Assembly (NCBI RefSeq): GCF_041154455.1
Contig: NZ_AP028665.1
Location: 62,001-126,000 of the forward strand
Length of the DNA stretch: 64,000 nt
Direction of reading: 5' to 3'
Source: Variovorax sp. V213
GTDB lineage: Bacteria > Pseudomonadota > Gammaproteobacteria > Burkholderiales > Burkholderiaceae_C
In this document: positions 25,801 to 34,449 of the stretch, piece by piece
How positions within the stretch are numbered: position 1 is the first letter of the stretch
Layout: each line of letters begins with the position of its first letter
Notes under the pieces: model-generated
What the model was told of the DNA's origin: nothing
What the model saw: only the letters and a program-made list of their open reading frames with translations
The model's database searches: none
Translations under genes and position numbers: made by a program

Positions 25801-26691
25801 TTAGAGCTCAGGCAATTGGCCAGCACGCCAGGCGGCGCCCATGGCGTCGCTGTAGGCAATGGCTTGCTGGCGCTGCGTGCCGAGCAGATCACTGCCCAAG
25901 GTCATCACATCACCGTCCTTCAGGAACACAGGCGGTTTCTGGCCGAGACCGACACCTGGCGGCGTACCGGTCGGGATCACGTCGCCGGGCCGAAGCGCCA
26001 TAAAGCGGCTGAGATAAGACACGATGGTTGCAACGCCGAATATCTGCGTGCGGGTGTTGCCGGTCTGCCGTCGAGTTCCGTTCACGTCGAGCCAGAGGTC
26101 GATATTCTGCGGGTCCGGCACTTCATCAGCCGTCAGCAACCAGGGTCCTATCGGCGCATAGCCGAGGTAGCTTTTGCCTTTGGTCCACTGGCCTTCCATT
26201 TCGATTTGCCAGGCACGCTCTGACACATCGTTGCAAAGGCAGTAGCCGGCCACATATTGCAGCGCTTCTGCTTCGCTGACATGCCAGGCCGGACGTCCGA
26301 TCACGATAGCGAGTTCGACCTCCCAATCAAGCTTGCCTGAGCCGGGTGCGACGACGATCGGATCGTTGGGGCCAGCCAGCGCGCTGGTGTGCTTGTTGAA
26401 GACAATCGGCTGTGTGGGGATCGGCGTGTTGGTTTCTGCCGCATGGTCGGAATAGTTGAGGCCGATGCAAACCACATTCGGAACCTGGCCTACGCAGGGG
26501 CCGAGCCGTGTATCGGCGGGCATGGCGGGCAAGCTCGACGCATCGAGGGCGCGCAGCCTTGCAAGGCTCTCGGGCGAAAGTGTTGGCCCGTGAATGTCGC
26601 TCACGACGGAAGACAAATCACGCAAGGTCCCGTGTGTATCAATGAGGCCGGGTTTTTCAGAGCCGCGGGGGCCGAATCGAACGAGACGCAT
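25801..26691 (-). CDS. Fumarylacetoacetate hydrolase-family protein
   Basis: 296 residues with the FAH fold. The metal-binding site appears in KLDWEVELAIVIG (E-x-E) and the later aspartate in CLCNDVSERAWQ. The signatures VVCIGLNYSDHAAE and GDVIPTGTPPGVGLG are typical of 2,4-didehydro-3-deoxy-L-rhamnonate/fuconate hydrolases and ureidoglycolate lyase-like enzymes. It probably cleaves a 2,4-diketo acid. It follows a hydratase-like gene on the same strand and shares the locus with a UxaA-type dehydratase. Confidence 0.88.
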   Translation of the reverse strand: MRLVRFGPRGSEKPGLIDTHGTLRDLSSVVSDIHGPTLSPESLARLRALDASSLPAMPADTRLGPCVGQVPNVVCIGLNYSDHAAETNTPIPTQPIVFNKHTSALAGPNDPIVVAPGSGKLDWEVELAIVIGRPAWHVSEAEALQYVAGYCLCNDVSERAWQIEMEGQWTKGKSYLGYAPIGPWLLTADEVPDPQNIDLWLDVNGTRRQTGNTRTQIFGVATIVSYLSRFMALRPGDVIPTGTPPGVGLGQKPPVFLKDGDVMTLGSDLLGTQRQQAIAYSDAMGAAWRAGQLPEL

Positions 26692-26734
26692 GGGGAATCC
26701 TTTTGGGTATGTATTCAGGTTTGAGGCCGCGTTG

Positions 26735-27538
26735 TCAAAGCTGCTCGAGCGTCAGCGCAAGTTCGCCGAAGTTGCCATAGCGAAGCACGGCGGGACGCTT
26801 GAACGGTAGGTCAATCGCCCCCGCAAATGAGCCGGTGATCACTGCCTGCCCGGCCTCCAGACCCGTGCCCTGGCTGCGCAGAAACTCGGCAAGCCAGTAG
26901 AGGGGCAAGCGCGGGTCGCCGTTGGGGTGGCTGGCTGCAAATGTGATGTCGTCATGGCCCTGCACCGAGAGTGCAATCTCGAAGGGGCCAGGAAATGGCT
27001 CCTGTGCAAAGTCCACGGCGACAGTCGGCCCCAGCACCACGCTTTGGTGCCACAGGCTGTCGGCCATCAGTTCAGCGCCACTGGCGTCTGCAGCATCGTC
27101 ATAGCGGCAACCGAGCACCTCGACCGCCAGCCGCACGCTGCCGATGGCGGCGTTGACATCGGCGTGGGTGTAGGGGGTCGCCCGTGGCGGCAGGCTTTGC
27201 TTGAGCTCGAATGCCAGTTCGGGTTCGATGCGTGCTGCGCCTGTCGGTCCCGCAGGCGCGGCAGCCACGCCGCCCGATGGCCTCGCCTCATGCAGCGCGG
27301 CGGCGACCCAGCGATCGCCCGGGGGCAACCCGCATTTCCAGCCGATGGCGGGGTTGCCGCGCAGTTCGCTGATTCGCCGCTGGATGCGCCAACCGTCTTC
27401 CGGCGTGGCAGGACGCAAGCCGGCTTCCAGCCTTGCACCGAAGCGACCCGACGACTGAAGTGCGTGCAGGTAGTGTGCGGCGGCCTCGATGGCGCTCGGT
27501 TCCATGTTTTTGACGCCCTCGATCTGGATACCGTTCAT
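26735..27538 (-). CDS. 2-keto-4-pentenoate hydratase-like protein
   Basis: About 267 residues from the ATG at 27538, which has AAGGAAA upstream; the frame extends to 27595 without a good ribosome site. Family features are the N-terminal helix (AAAHYLHALQSSGRFG), IGWKCGLPPGDRW, an acidic metal site in RIEPELAFEL, and a C-terminal TGSFAGAIDLPF close to the usual TG-x-x-G. Relatives hydrate 2-hydroxy-2,4-dienoates or decarboxylate 4-oxalocrotonate. Here it probably handles a dehydrated sugar-acid intermediate. Confidence 0.8.
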   Translation of the reverse strand: MNGIQIEGVKNMEPSAIEAAAHYLHALQSSGRFGARLEAGLRPATPEDGWRIQRRISELRGNPAIGWKCGLPPGDRWVAAALHEARPSGGVAAAPAGPTGAARIEPELAFELKQSLPPRATPYTHADVNAAIGSVRLAVEVLGCRYDDAADASGAELMADSLWHQSVVLGPTVAVDFAQEPFPGPFEIALSVQGHDDITFAASHPNGDPRLPLYWLAEFLRSQGTGLEAGQAVITGSFAGAIDLPFKRPAVLRYGNFGELALTLEQL

Positions 27539-27591
27539 TTGTCTGTTTCCTTGTGTCGATCGAAATGACCTGTTTGGCCCGTCTATGAATC

Positions 27592-28401
27592 TCATGCGGC
27601 ATTTGCCGCCGGGCTGTCATCCCTGGGCCAGACCAAGCCCAGCGTGCCGCTGGCCTGTTGCAGCAGGGCATGAAACTCCGCGTCGCGCTCGGTGCCCATG
27701 CGTAGCAGCGGGCCGGCGATGCTGATCGTGCCCAGCACGCGCTGGCTTTCGGGCTCGCGCACTGCTGTCGCAATCGCTTTCACGCCGGGCTCTGCCTCTT
27801 CAACTGCCAGCCCGTAGCCGCGGGCGCGGGTCGCGTCCAGTTCACGCAGCAGTTCATCAATGGTCTGCATCGCGCGCGGACCGGCGAGTTTGCCGGGAGC
27901 GGCCGGCTGGCCCAAGCCGTTTTGCAATGCCAGCCGGGTCGCCGCTTCGTTGCTCATCGTGGCCAGCCACGCCTTGCCGTTGGCGGTGGTGTGCAGCACG
28001 GGCCGGCCATTGAGTGCCGGCTGGTACATCAGGCCGGGTGGCGCGCCTTGGGCTGATGCGAACCAGTGCAGCGCGTCGCCCTGCACAACGGTCAGTCGCA
28101 CCAACTCACCGCAGCGCCTGGCCGCCTCATCGAGCACGGGCTGCACGATGCCAGGCAAGCCAGTGCCGCGCAGATATTGCTGGCCCAGCAAGGCGAGCTT
28201 CAGCGTCAGGCGATAGCGCTCGGTTTCGGCATCCTGCTCAATCCAGCCGAGCGCGGCCATTTCCGCCAGCAGCCGATGCGCCGGGCCTTTTTGCAGGTCC
28301 AGTGCAGTCGCGATGTCAGACAGGCGTCGCCATTGACCTTCTACCGCCAGCAGTTCGATGACTTCGAGACATCTCTCCAATAAACCCTTGACAAGCCGCA
28401 T
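27592..28401 (-). CDS. IclR-family transcriptional regulator
   Basis: 269 residues. The N-terminal winged helix spans about 5-65 (LSDIATALDLQKGPAHRLLA). The IclR effector domain follows with GELVRLTVVQGDALHW and a C-terminal GTISIAGPLLRM. The gene starts next to a palindrome-rich gap facing the plus-strand FAH and UxaA genes and lies just upstream of the hydratase, so it likely controls both arms. Confidence 0.9.
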   Translation of the reverse strand: MRLVKGLLERCLEVIELLAVEGQWRRLSDIATALDLQKGPAHRLLAEMAALGWIEQDAETERYRLTLKLALLGQQYLRGTGLPGIVQPVLDEAARRCGELVRLTVVQGDALHWFASAQGAPPGLMYQPALNGRPVLHTTANGKAWLATMSNEAATRLALQNGLGQPAAPGKLAGPRAMQTIDELLRELDATRARGYGLAVEEAEPGVKAIATAVREPESQRVLGTISIAGPLLRMGTERDAEFHALLQQASGTLGLVWPRDDSPAANAA

Positions 28402-28408
28402 TTGAAGA

Positions 28409-28435
28409 AACAGAATTCTTGTTGGAACAAAGTTA
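28409..28435. promoter_or_regulatory. Candidate IclR operator
   Basis: A near-palindrome centred on GAATTC (28409-28423) is followed by GAAC-AAA-GTTA (28425-28435). The latter is close to the GAAC-N3-GTTC form that occurs twice in front of the other IclR gene at 34.3 kb. It lies between the divergent IclR and FAH genes. Confidence 0.4.
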
Positions 28436-28627
28436 CTTTAACGACACGCAAGGCAAGTGTCAATCCTTTCGCAAAGGACATCGGCCTGAAAACCGAAGTC
28501 CATTCATCGAAGGAAACAACACGCGTTCCGATCACCAGTGCATTGCTTTTCGCTGCGCATTGAAGGTGCGGCGTACCTGGTGTAGGCCGGGCAGCCGCGA
28601 CTCACGAAAAATAGGCAGAGAGTTTCC

Positions 28628-29800
28628 ATGTCCCTCGATCTTTCCTGCACCTTGCCGGACGACGCCGCCGATGCGCTGCTGATTGGCAGACTCTGGCAGC
28701 CCGGCATCGGTCCGACGGTAGTGGCCTGTCATGGCGGCATGCTGCTCGATTTGTCGGGGCTGGGCGCCACCGCCAGTCAATTGCTGGAACTGCCCCATGT
28801 GGAGGGCGCCGTGCGCGCCGCCTTGCCGACGGCAACCCCACTGGCGCCGCTCGCCACGGTGCTGGCCAACTCCGACGAGGCTCTGCGGGACGAATCGCAA
28901 CCGTGGCTGCTGGCCCCGTGCGACCTGCAAGTCGTCAAGGCCAGCGGCGTGACCTTTGTCGCGAGCCTGCTGGAACGCGTGATCGAAGAACAGGCGCGCG
29001 GCGATGCTTCGCGCGCTCAGGCGATCCGCACGGCGCTGTCAGGCATCCTGGACGACAACCTGGCCGGCATCGTGCCCGGCTCCAACGAGGCTGCGCGTGT
29101 CAAACAGGTCCTGATCGCGCAAGGTGTCTGGTCGCAATACCTCGAAGTTGGCATTGGCCCGGATGCCGAAATCTTCACCAAGGCACCGGTGCTGTCGGCG
29201 GTGGGCACCGGCGCGCAGGTCGGCATCCATGCGGAGTCGCAGTGGAACAACCCCGAGCCCGAGGTGGTGCTTGCAATCAACAGCGGCGGCGCGGCCGTCG
29301 GCGCAGCGCTGGGCAACGATGTGAACCTGCGCGATTTTGAAGGGCGCAGCGCGCTGCTGCTCGGCAAGGCCAAGGACAACAACGCGTCGTGCGCGATCGG
29401 CCCCTTCATCCGACTGTTCGATGCGGGATTCACGATCGACGACGTGCGCCGCGCCGACCTCGCGATGCGGGTCGACGGCCCGGAAGGCTTCACCATGCAC
29501 GGCGCCAGTTCGCTGGCCAAGATCAGCCGCGATCCGCTCGACATCGTGGCGCAGGTGATCGGCCCGAACCACCAGTACCCCGACGGCTTCATGCTGTTTC
29601 TGGGCACGATGTTCGCGCCGACGCAAGACCGCCACGGCCCCGGCCTTGGCTTTACCCATGAAGTGGGCGATGTGGTGCGAGTGGCCACGCCCCGGCTCGG
29701 CACGCTGGTTAACCGCGTCAACCATTGCAGCAGCATTGCGCCCTGGAGCTTCGGCATCACTGCGCTGATGGGCAATCTGGCGCAGCGCGGGCTGCTCTGA
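28628..29800 (+). CDS. Fumarylacetoacetate hydrolase-family protein (sugar-acid type)
   Basis: 390 residues, longer than the hydrolase at 25.8 kb. The C-terminal FAH domain has the metal site in NNPEPEVVLAINSGG (E-x-E) and GNDVNLRDFEGR. The N-terminal ~100 residues are a substrate-lid region. Proteins of this length in Burkholderiales sit in L-arabinonate, galactarate or fuconate pathways and act as dehydratases or hydrolases on 2-keto-3-deoxy acids. It is followed 28 bp later by a UxaA/GarD-type dehydratase, so the two form an operon. Confidence 0.82.
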   Translation: MSLDLSCTLPDDAADALLIGRLWQPGIGPTVVACHGGMLLDLSGLGATASQLLELPHVEGAVRAALPTATPLAPLATVLANSDEALRDESQPWLLAPCDLQVVKASGVTFVASLLERVIEEQARGDASRAQAIRTALSGILDDNLAGIVPGSNEAARVKQVLIAQGVWSQYLEVGIGPDAEIFTKAPVLSAVGTGAQVGIHAESQWNNPEPEVVLAINSGGAAVGAALGNDVNLRDFEGRSALLLGKAKDNNASCAIGPFIRLFDAGFTIDDVRRADLAMRVDGPEGFTMHGASSLAKISRDPLDIVAQVIGPNHQYPDGFMLFLGTMFAPTQDRHGPGLGFTHEVGDVVRVATPRLGTLVNRVNHCSSIAPWSFGITALMGNLAQRGLL

Positions 29801-29827
29801 TCAACACCAAGGCGAGACCGAAGTTCC

Positions 29828-31378
29828 ATGAATCAATCGACCGTTGTATCCAAAGCCGTGAATGACGTGGCGCCGCTGATCAGGCTGGCTGCGCAAGACG
29901 ACGTCGGCATTGCCAGGCGCGACCTGGCTGCTGGCGAATCGCTCGCCCCCCTTGGGCCGGTATGTGCCGGTCCCGTTCCCGCCGGCCACAAGGTTGCCCT
30001 TCATGACATCGCAAAAGGTGCGGTTGTGCGCCGCTATGGCCAGATCATCGGCATGGCGACGCAGGCCATCAGCGCCGGTGCTCATGTGCATGTGCACAAC
30101 CTCGGCATGGGTGAGTTCACGCGCAGCTCCAGTGTGGGCGAGGCCTATCGGCCAACAAGTTTCATCAATCCCGCCGCAACCTTCATGGGAATAGTCCGTG
30201 CCGACGGCCGCATCGCAACGCGCAACTACATCGGAATTCTGTCAACGGTCAATTGCTCTGCCAATGTGTCGCACGCGATTGCCGAGCGCTTCAAGGGTGC
30301 GGCCCTCGCCGCCTATCCGAATGTCGATGGCGTTGTACCCCTCACACACGGCAGCGGCTGTGCGATGGATCCCGACGGCGAAGGGCTGGCCTTGCTGCGC
30401 CGCACGCTGGCAGGCTATGCACGGCATGCCAACTTTGCTGGTGTGCTGATCGTTGGACTGGGCTGCGAGTCCAACCAGCTTGATGCTTTGAAAGTGGCTG
30501 GTGAACTTTCTGAAGGCCCGATGCTGCGCACCCTGGGCATTCAGTCCAGCGGTGGCACGCGCGCGGCGATCGATGCCGGCGTGGCGGCCATCGAGTCGAT
30601 GTTGCCTGAGGCGAACAAAGTACAGCGACAGCCGGTGGCTGCCAAACATCTGGTTGTCGGCCTGCAATGCGGCGGCTCTGACGGCTATTCGGGCATCTCG
30701 GCCAATCCGGTGCTGGGCGCTGCGGTGGATTTGCTGGTGCGTCATGGCGGAACCGCGATCCTGTCGGAAACGCCAGAGATCTATGGGGCGGAACATTTGC
30801 TGACGGCCCGCGCCGCCTTGCCGGCAGTGGCCGCAAAGCTTGAAGAGCGCCTGCGCTGGTGGGAGGACTACACCTCGCGCAACCACGGCGAAATGAACAA
30901 CAACCCATCGCCGGGCAACAAGGCAGGCGGCTTGACGACCATTCTTGAAAAGTCGCTCGGCGCCGTGGCCAAGGGCGGCAGCAGCGGCTTGATGGCGGTT
31001 GTCGAATATGCCAGGCCTGTTCAAGCGCATGGGCTGGTGTTCATGGACACGCCCGGTTATGACCCGGTCTCTGCAACCGGCCAGGTTGCCGGCGGCGCCA
31101 CCCTGCTCTGCTTTACCACCGGACGAGGCTCGGTCTATGGCTGCAAGCCTTCGCCTTCACTGAAGATCGCCACCCATTCAGGCCTCTACCGGCGCATGAA
31201 TGAAGACATGGATTTCAACGCCGGCGAGGTGCTCGATGGTACGGCCAGCGTTGAAGATGCCGGTGCGCGGCTGTTCGCGCTGATGCTGGAGACGGCCTCC
31301 GGTGGCAAGACCAAAAGCGAAGCACTCGGCATAGGCACCGATGAATTCGTGCCGTGGCAACTTGGCGCGGTGATGTAG
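29828..31378 (+). CDS. Altronate/galactarate dehydratase-family protein
   Basis: 516 residues in the UxaA/GarD family. An N-terminal SAF-like domain (IRLAAQDDVGIARRDLAAGE, with the histidine pattern AHVHVHNLGMGEF) precedes a large catalytic domain with RNYIGILSTVNCSANV, HGSGCAMDPDGEG and LGCESNQLD. Cysteines for an Fe site are present. It dehydrates a hexarate or hexonate to a 2-keto-3-deoxy acid, which the FAH-fold enzymes nearby could process. The exact sugar acid is not determinable. Confidence 0.9.
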   Translation: MNQSTVVSKAVNDVAPLIRLAAQDDVGIARRDLAAGESLAPLGPVCAGPVPAGHKVALHDIAKGAVVRRYGQIIGMATQAISAGAHVHVHNLGMGEFTRSSSVGEAYRPTSFINPAATFMGIVRADGRIATRNYIGILSTVNCSANVSHAIAERFKGAALAAYPNVDGVVPLTHGSGCAMDPDGEGLALLRRTLAGYARHANFAGVLIVGLGCESNQLDALKVAGELSEGPMLRTLGIQSSGGTRAAIDAGVAAIESMLPEANKVQRQPVAAKHLVVGLQCGGSDGYSGISANPVLGAAVDLLVRHGGTAILSETPEIYGAEHLLTARAALPAVAAKLEERLRWWEDYTSRNHGEMNNNPSPGNKAGGLTTILEKSLGAVAKGGSSGLMAVVEYARPVQAHGLVFMDTPGYDPVSATGQVAGGATLLCFTTGRGSVYGCKPSPSLKIATHSGLYRRMNEDMDFNAGEVLDGTASVEDAGARLFALMLETASGGKTKSEALGIGTDEFVPWQLGAVM

Positions 31379-31475
31379 TCTTTGCCTTGGCGGCGAACGC
31401 CGGTCATCCGAAGTTTCTCGCTGTCGCGAGCACTGAATCGGGCGAGCCGCATTCCTCTTGCGATCCTTGCAGGGA

Positions 31476-32537
31476 TCAGTGCAACGTCTCGAGCCGTTCG
31501 CCGGAGTCCGCGCGGAAAAGATGAACATGCGCGCTGTCCGCACTCAGGTGCACCTGGTCGCCGGGGCGCACACTGACCCGTTCGCGCAGCACGCAGGTGA
31601 GCTTGGTGCCGCCCGCATCGACGATCAGGTGGGTCTCCGAGCCGGTGGACTCCACCACCAGCACGCGCGCCTCCACGCCCTCGGCGTCCAACCGTAGATG
31701 CTCGGGCCGCACGCCCAGCGTGAGGGCCTGCCCGCTTGTGGCCGGCACGCCGGGCACGATCCAGTGGTTGCCCGCGTTGTCCACAACGCCCTTGCCGTTC
31801 ACCTTGACGGGCAGCAGGTTCATCGACGGCGAGCCGATGAAGGCCGCGACGAAAACGTTTCGCGGCCGGTCGAACAGGTCGAGCGGCGTGCCTACCTGTT
31901 CCACGATGCCATCGTGCATGGCCACGATCTTGTCTGCCATCGTCATGGCCTCGATCTGGTCGTGCGTGACGTAGACGGTGGTGGCCTTCAGGCGCTGGTG
32001 CAACTCGCGAATCTCAGCGCGCATTGCCACGCGCAGCTTGGCGTCCAGGTTGGACAGCGGCTCGTCGAACAAGAAGACCTGTGGGTCTCGCACGATGGCT
32101 CGACCCATTGCGACGCGCTGGCGCTGGCCGCCGGAGAGTTGCTTGGGCAGCCGCGTGAGCAGTGGCTCCAGCCCCAGGATCTTGGCGGCCCGGGCCACGC
32201 GCTCTTCGGTCTCCTGCTGCGGCGCATGGCGCAGCTTCAGCGAGAACGCGAGGTTGTCCGCCACCGTGAGATGCGGGTACAGCGCATAGTTCTGAAACAC
32301 CATGGCGATGTCGCGATCCTTGGGCAGCAGGCCATTCACGCGGCGCCCGCCGATGCGGATCTCGCCGCCGTCGATCCCTTCCAGGCCCGCGACCATGCGC
32401 AATAGCGTGGACTTGCCGCAGCCCGACGGGCCGACCAGCACAACGAATTCGCCGTCGCGGATGTCGATGCTCACGCCGCGGATGATCTGCGTGCTGCCGA
32501 AGGACTTGGCTACGTCCTGGATCTCAACTGTTGCCAT
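31476..32537 (-). CDS. Carbohydrate ABC transporter ATPase (MalK/UgpC type)
   Basis: 353 residues. Walker A GPSGCGKST near residue 40, signature LSGGQRQRVAMGRA, Walker B FLFDEPLSNLDAKL, and an H-loop in YVTHDQIEAMT. The C-terminal TOBE/MalK regulatory domain starts near residue 235 (FIGSPSMNLLPVKV). It lies on the minus strand of the locus whose permeases and solute-binding protein are on the plus strand past the IclR operator, so the transporter genes are divided between the two arms. Confidence 0.92.
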   Translation of the reverse strand: MATVEIQDVAKSFGSTQIIRGVSIDIRDGEFVVLVGPSGCGKSTLLRMVAGLEGIDGGEIRIGGRRVNGLLPKDRDIAMVFQNYALYPHLTVADNLAFSLKLRHAPQQETEERVARAAKILGLEPLLTRLPKQLSGGQRQRVAMGRAIVRDPQVFLFDEPLSNLDAKLRVAMRAEIRELHQRLKATTVYVTHDQIEAMTMADKIVAMHDGIVEQVGTPLDLFDRPRNVFVAAFIGSPSMNLLPVKVNGKGVVDNAGNHWIVPGVPATSGQALTLGVRPEHLRLDAEGVEARVLVVESTGSETHLIVDAGGTKLTCVLRERVSVRPGDQVHLSADSAHVHLFRADSGERLETLH

Positions 32538-32630
32538 GATGTCTCCTCATTCAAAAAGTGAAGCTGTTGCCGCGCAAAGCCGGCCGCGTGCCGCTGCGCA
32601 CACCTGCGGGTCGGGGGGAGCTGTGATCCC

Positions 32631-33308
32631 TCATCCCGCTTGCCAGGCGGTTTTTAGCCGCGTGTATTCATGCAGATAGCGGCCCACAGCAGCGTCACGT
32701 AGTTCGGTGGACTGTTGCAATAGCGCAAGGGCCGCGTCAAAGGCGCCGGGATCACATGCTTCCAGCAACAGCACCCAGCGAGCCGGGGCCTGCAGGTCCT
32801 TGCGGTCCTTGCTTTCGGCAGTGCGCTGGCCCGACAGGCCGGCGTCCGAGCCCAGCAGGTGCGCACCGCTGATGCGCGGCAGCCGCGCAGCGGCTTCCAG
32901 CGCCGAGGTGAGACGCGGCACCACGTCGCGCACCGTGTCGTCCGCGATGTCGAAGCGCACGGTCAGCATCGCCCCACCCGAGCCCACGCCGTGGCTGGCC
33001 ATCACGCGCGTGAGTGATCGCGTCGTCGTCTGGAAATGTGCGGTGGTCGCACGCGTCCACTCCGTAGGCTCGTTCAAGCGCGACAGATAGTCACTGCCCT
33101 GGATGACCTGGAAGCTCGCGGTTTCATACAGGGTGAAGAACTCTGGCTGGGTCGCCGCATCGGCAGCCCGATAGCGGCGCCCCCGCACAAAACCGGGAAT
33201 GCCCACGCGCTCGGGCATGTGCTCGTGCAGATGCCAGGCGTAAAACTCTGCGCGCCCGGCCTCGGCGATGTCGTTCCAGATAGCCACTGCACCTTCACCT
33301 GCCAGCAT
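32631..33308 (-). CDS. DUF4286/EthD-like protein
   Basis: 225 residues from the ATG at 33308, which has AGGAG upstream; the frame stays open far upstream only because of GC bias. Two ferredoxin-like halves are visible. The first has AIWNDIAEAGRAEFYAWHLH, EHMPERVGIPGFVRGRRY and FTLYETAS, a pattern of EthD-like/DUF4286 proteins. The role is unknown, but relatives occur with catabolic operons for cyclic compounds. It lies between the IclR and MalK-type genes. Confidence 0.7.
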   Translation of the reverse strand: MLAGEGAVAIWNDIAEAGRAEFYAWHLHEHMPERVGIPGFVRGRRYRAADAATQPEFFTLYETASFQVIQGSDYLSRLNEPTEWTRATTAHFQTTTRSLTRVMASHGVGSGGAMLTVRFDIADDTVRDVVPRLTSALEAAARLPRISGAHLLGSDAGLSGQRTAESKDRKDLQAPARWVLLLEACDPGAFDAALALLQQSTELRDAAVGRYLHEYTRLKTAWQAG

Positions 33309-33496
33309 GGTTTTGCTCCTTGAATGTGGTGGGCACGGCCTCGCGCAGGTTGAGCGCGACTTGGCCGACCCTTCGGAAATACGGCGCAGCCGCTCGCCCG
33401 GCCGCGCACGATGGACGCCTGTGAACAAGAACGACGCCTGGAGCGGTGGACGCGCAGGGCGCCTCGGCTCCGGCGGGCTTCCGAGGGGGAAGACCT

Positions 33497-34318
33497 TTAT
33501 CCATTGGAGACTTTCAGCGGCGTGATCCCCATCATGGCCTCCATCACCTTGCGGCTGGGCCACAGGTCGGCGATCTCCGCCGCGGTGGCTTGCACGTCGG
33601 GCGCGATGGCGGCGATGCGCTCCGGTGGGAGTCGCGCCACGGGGCCGGCTACGCTGACGGTGCCGATGGCGCGGCGGCTTTGCGGATCTACGATGGCGCA
33701 GCCCACTGCGCACGTGCCTGGCTCCCCTTCCTCGATGGATGTGCCATAACCGCGCTCGCGCGTCAGCGCGAGTTCGGCAAGCAGGCTGGCCTCGTCGCGC
33801 ACGACTGGCCGGCCGAACCGGGAAGGCACGACGAAGCCGCGCGCCTTCACCAGCGCCACGGCCTGCGCGTCGTCCAGGGTGGCGAGCCAGGCCTTGCCGG
33901 TCGACGTGGCGTGCAGCACCACGGGCTGGCCCATATCGGGGTCGTAACGCAGGCCGGAGAGCGCGCCCTGGGCCTTGGCGATCCAGATCAGCGCGTCGTC
34001 TTCCACCAACGCCAGGCGCACCAGTTCGCCGGTGCGCGCGGCCAGACGGTCCAGGGAGGGCTGGCAAATCTCCGTGATGCCGGAGGCCGCGAGGAAGCGA
34101 AAGCCGATGGCGGCCAGCTTCACTGTCATGCGGTAGCGCTGGCTGTACTCGTCCTGCACCGCCAGCCCACGCCTCACCAAGATGGACAGCAGCCGGTGCA
34201 CGGCGCTCTTGGGCAGTTCCAGTCGCCGCGCGACCTCGCTGATCGGCAGCCCCTGGGGGTAGTCGGCCAGCAGCGTGAGGATGTCCAGCACGCGCTCGAT
34301 CATGTCGCCAGTGGCCAC
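33497..34318 (-). CDS. IclR-family transcriptional regulator
   Basis: 273 residues: winged helix (ISEVARRLELPKSAVHRLLS) then an effector domain (GELVRLALVEDDALIWIAKA and GTVSVAGPVARL). It starts at the edge of a 130-bp gap that holds two GAAC-N3-GTTC palindromes, one near its own start and one just before the permease gene. This strongly suggests autoregulation together with control of the ABC and enzyme genes. Confidence 0.92.
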   Translation of the reverse strand: MATGDMIERVLDILTLLADYPQGLPISEVARRLELPKSAVHRLLSILVRRGLAVQDEYSQRYRMTVKLAAIGFRFLAASGITEICQPSLDRLAARTGELVRLALVEDDALIWIAKAQGALSGLRYDPDMGQPVVLHATSTGKAWLATLDDAQAVALVKARGFVVPSRFGRPVVRDEASLLAELALTRERGYGTSIEEGEPGTCAVGCAIVDPQSRRAIGTVSVAGPVARLPPERIAAIAPDVQATAAEIADLWPSRKVMEAMMGITPLKVSNG

Positions 34319-34335
34319 GAAATCTCCATGTATTT

Positions 34336-34433
34336 AGAACAGGGTTCCAATGTAGCACCGTCACTCGACGCAATATCAAGGGATATCCCGCATGACGAGG
34401 CATGTTCAAGCAACTACATTGGAACGACGTTCT
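34336..34433. promoter_or_regulatory. Double IclR-type operator
   Basis: GAAC-AGG-GTTC (34337-34347) and GAAC-GAC-GTTC (34422-34432) are two copies of one palindrome. They also mirror each other: GTTCCAATGTAG at 34344-34355 is the exact reverse complement of CTACATTGGAAC at 34414-34425. Centres are 85 bp apart, about eight helical turns, suitable for looping between the divergent IclR and permease genes. Confidence 0.75.
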
Positions 34434-34449
34434 ATGTGAGGTCATTGTT

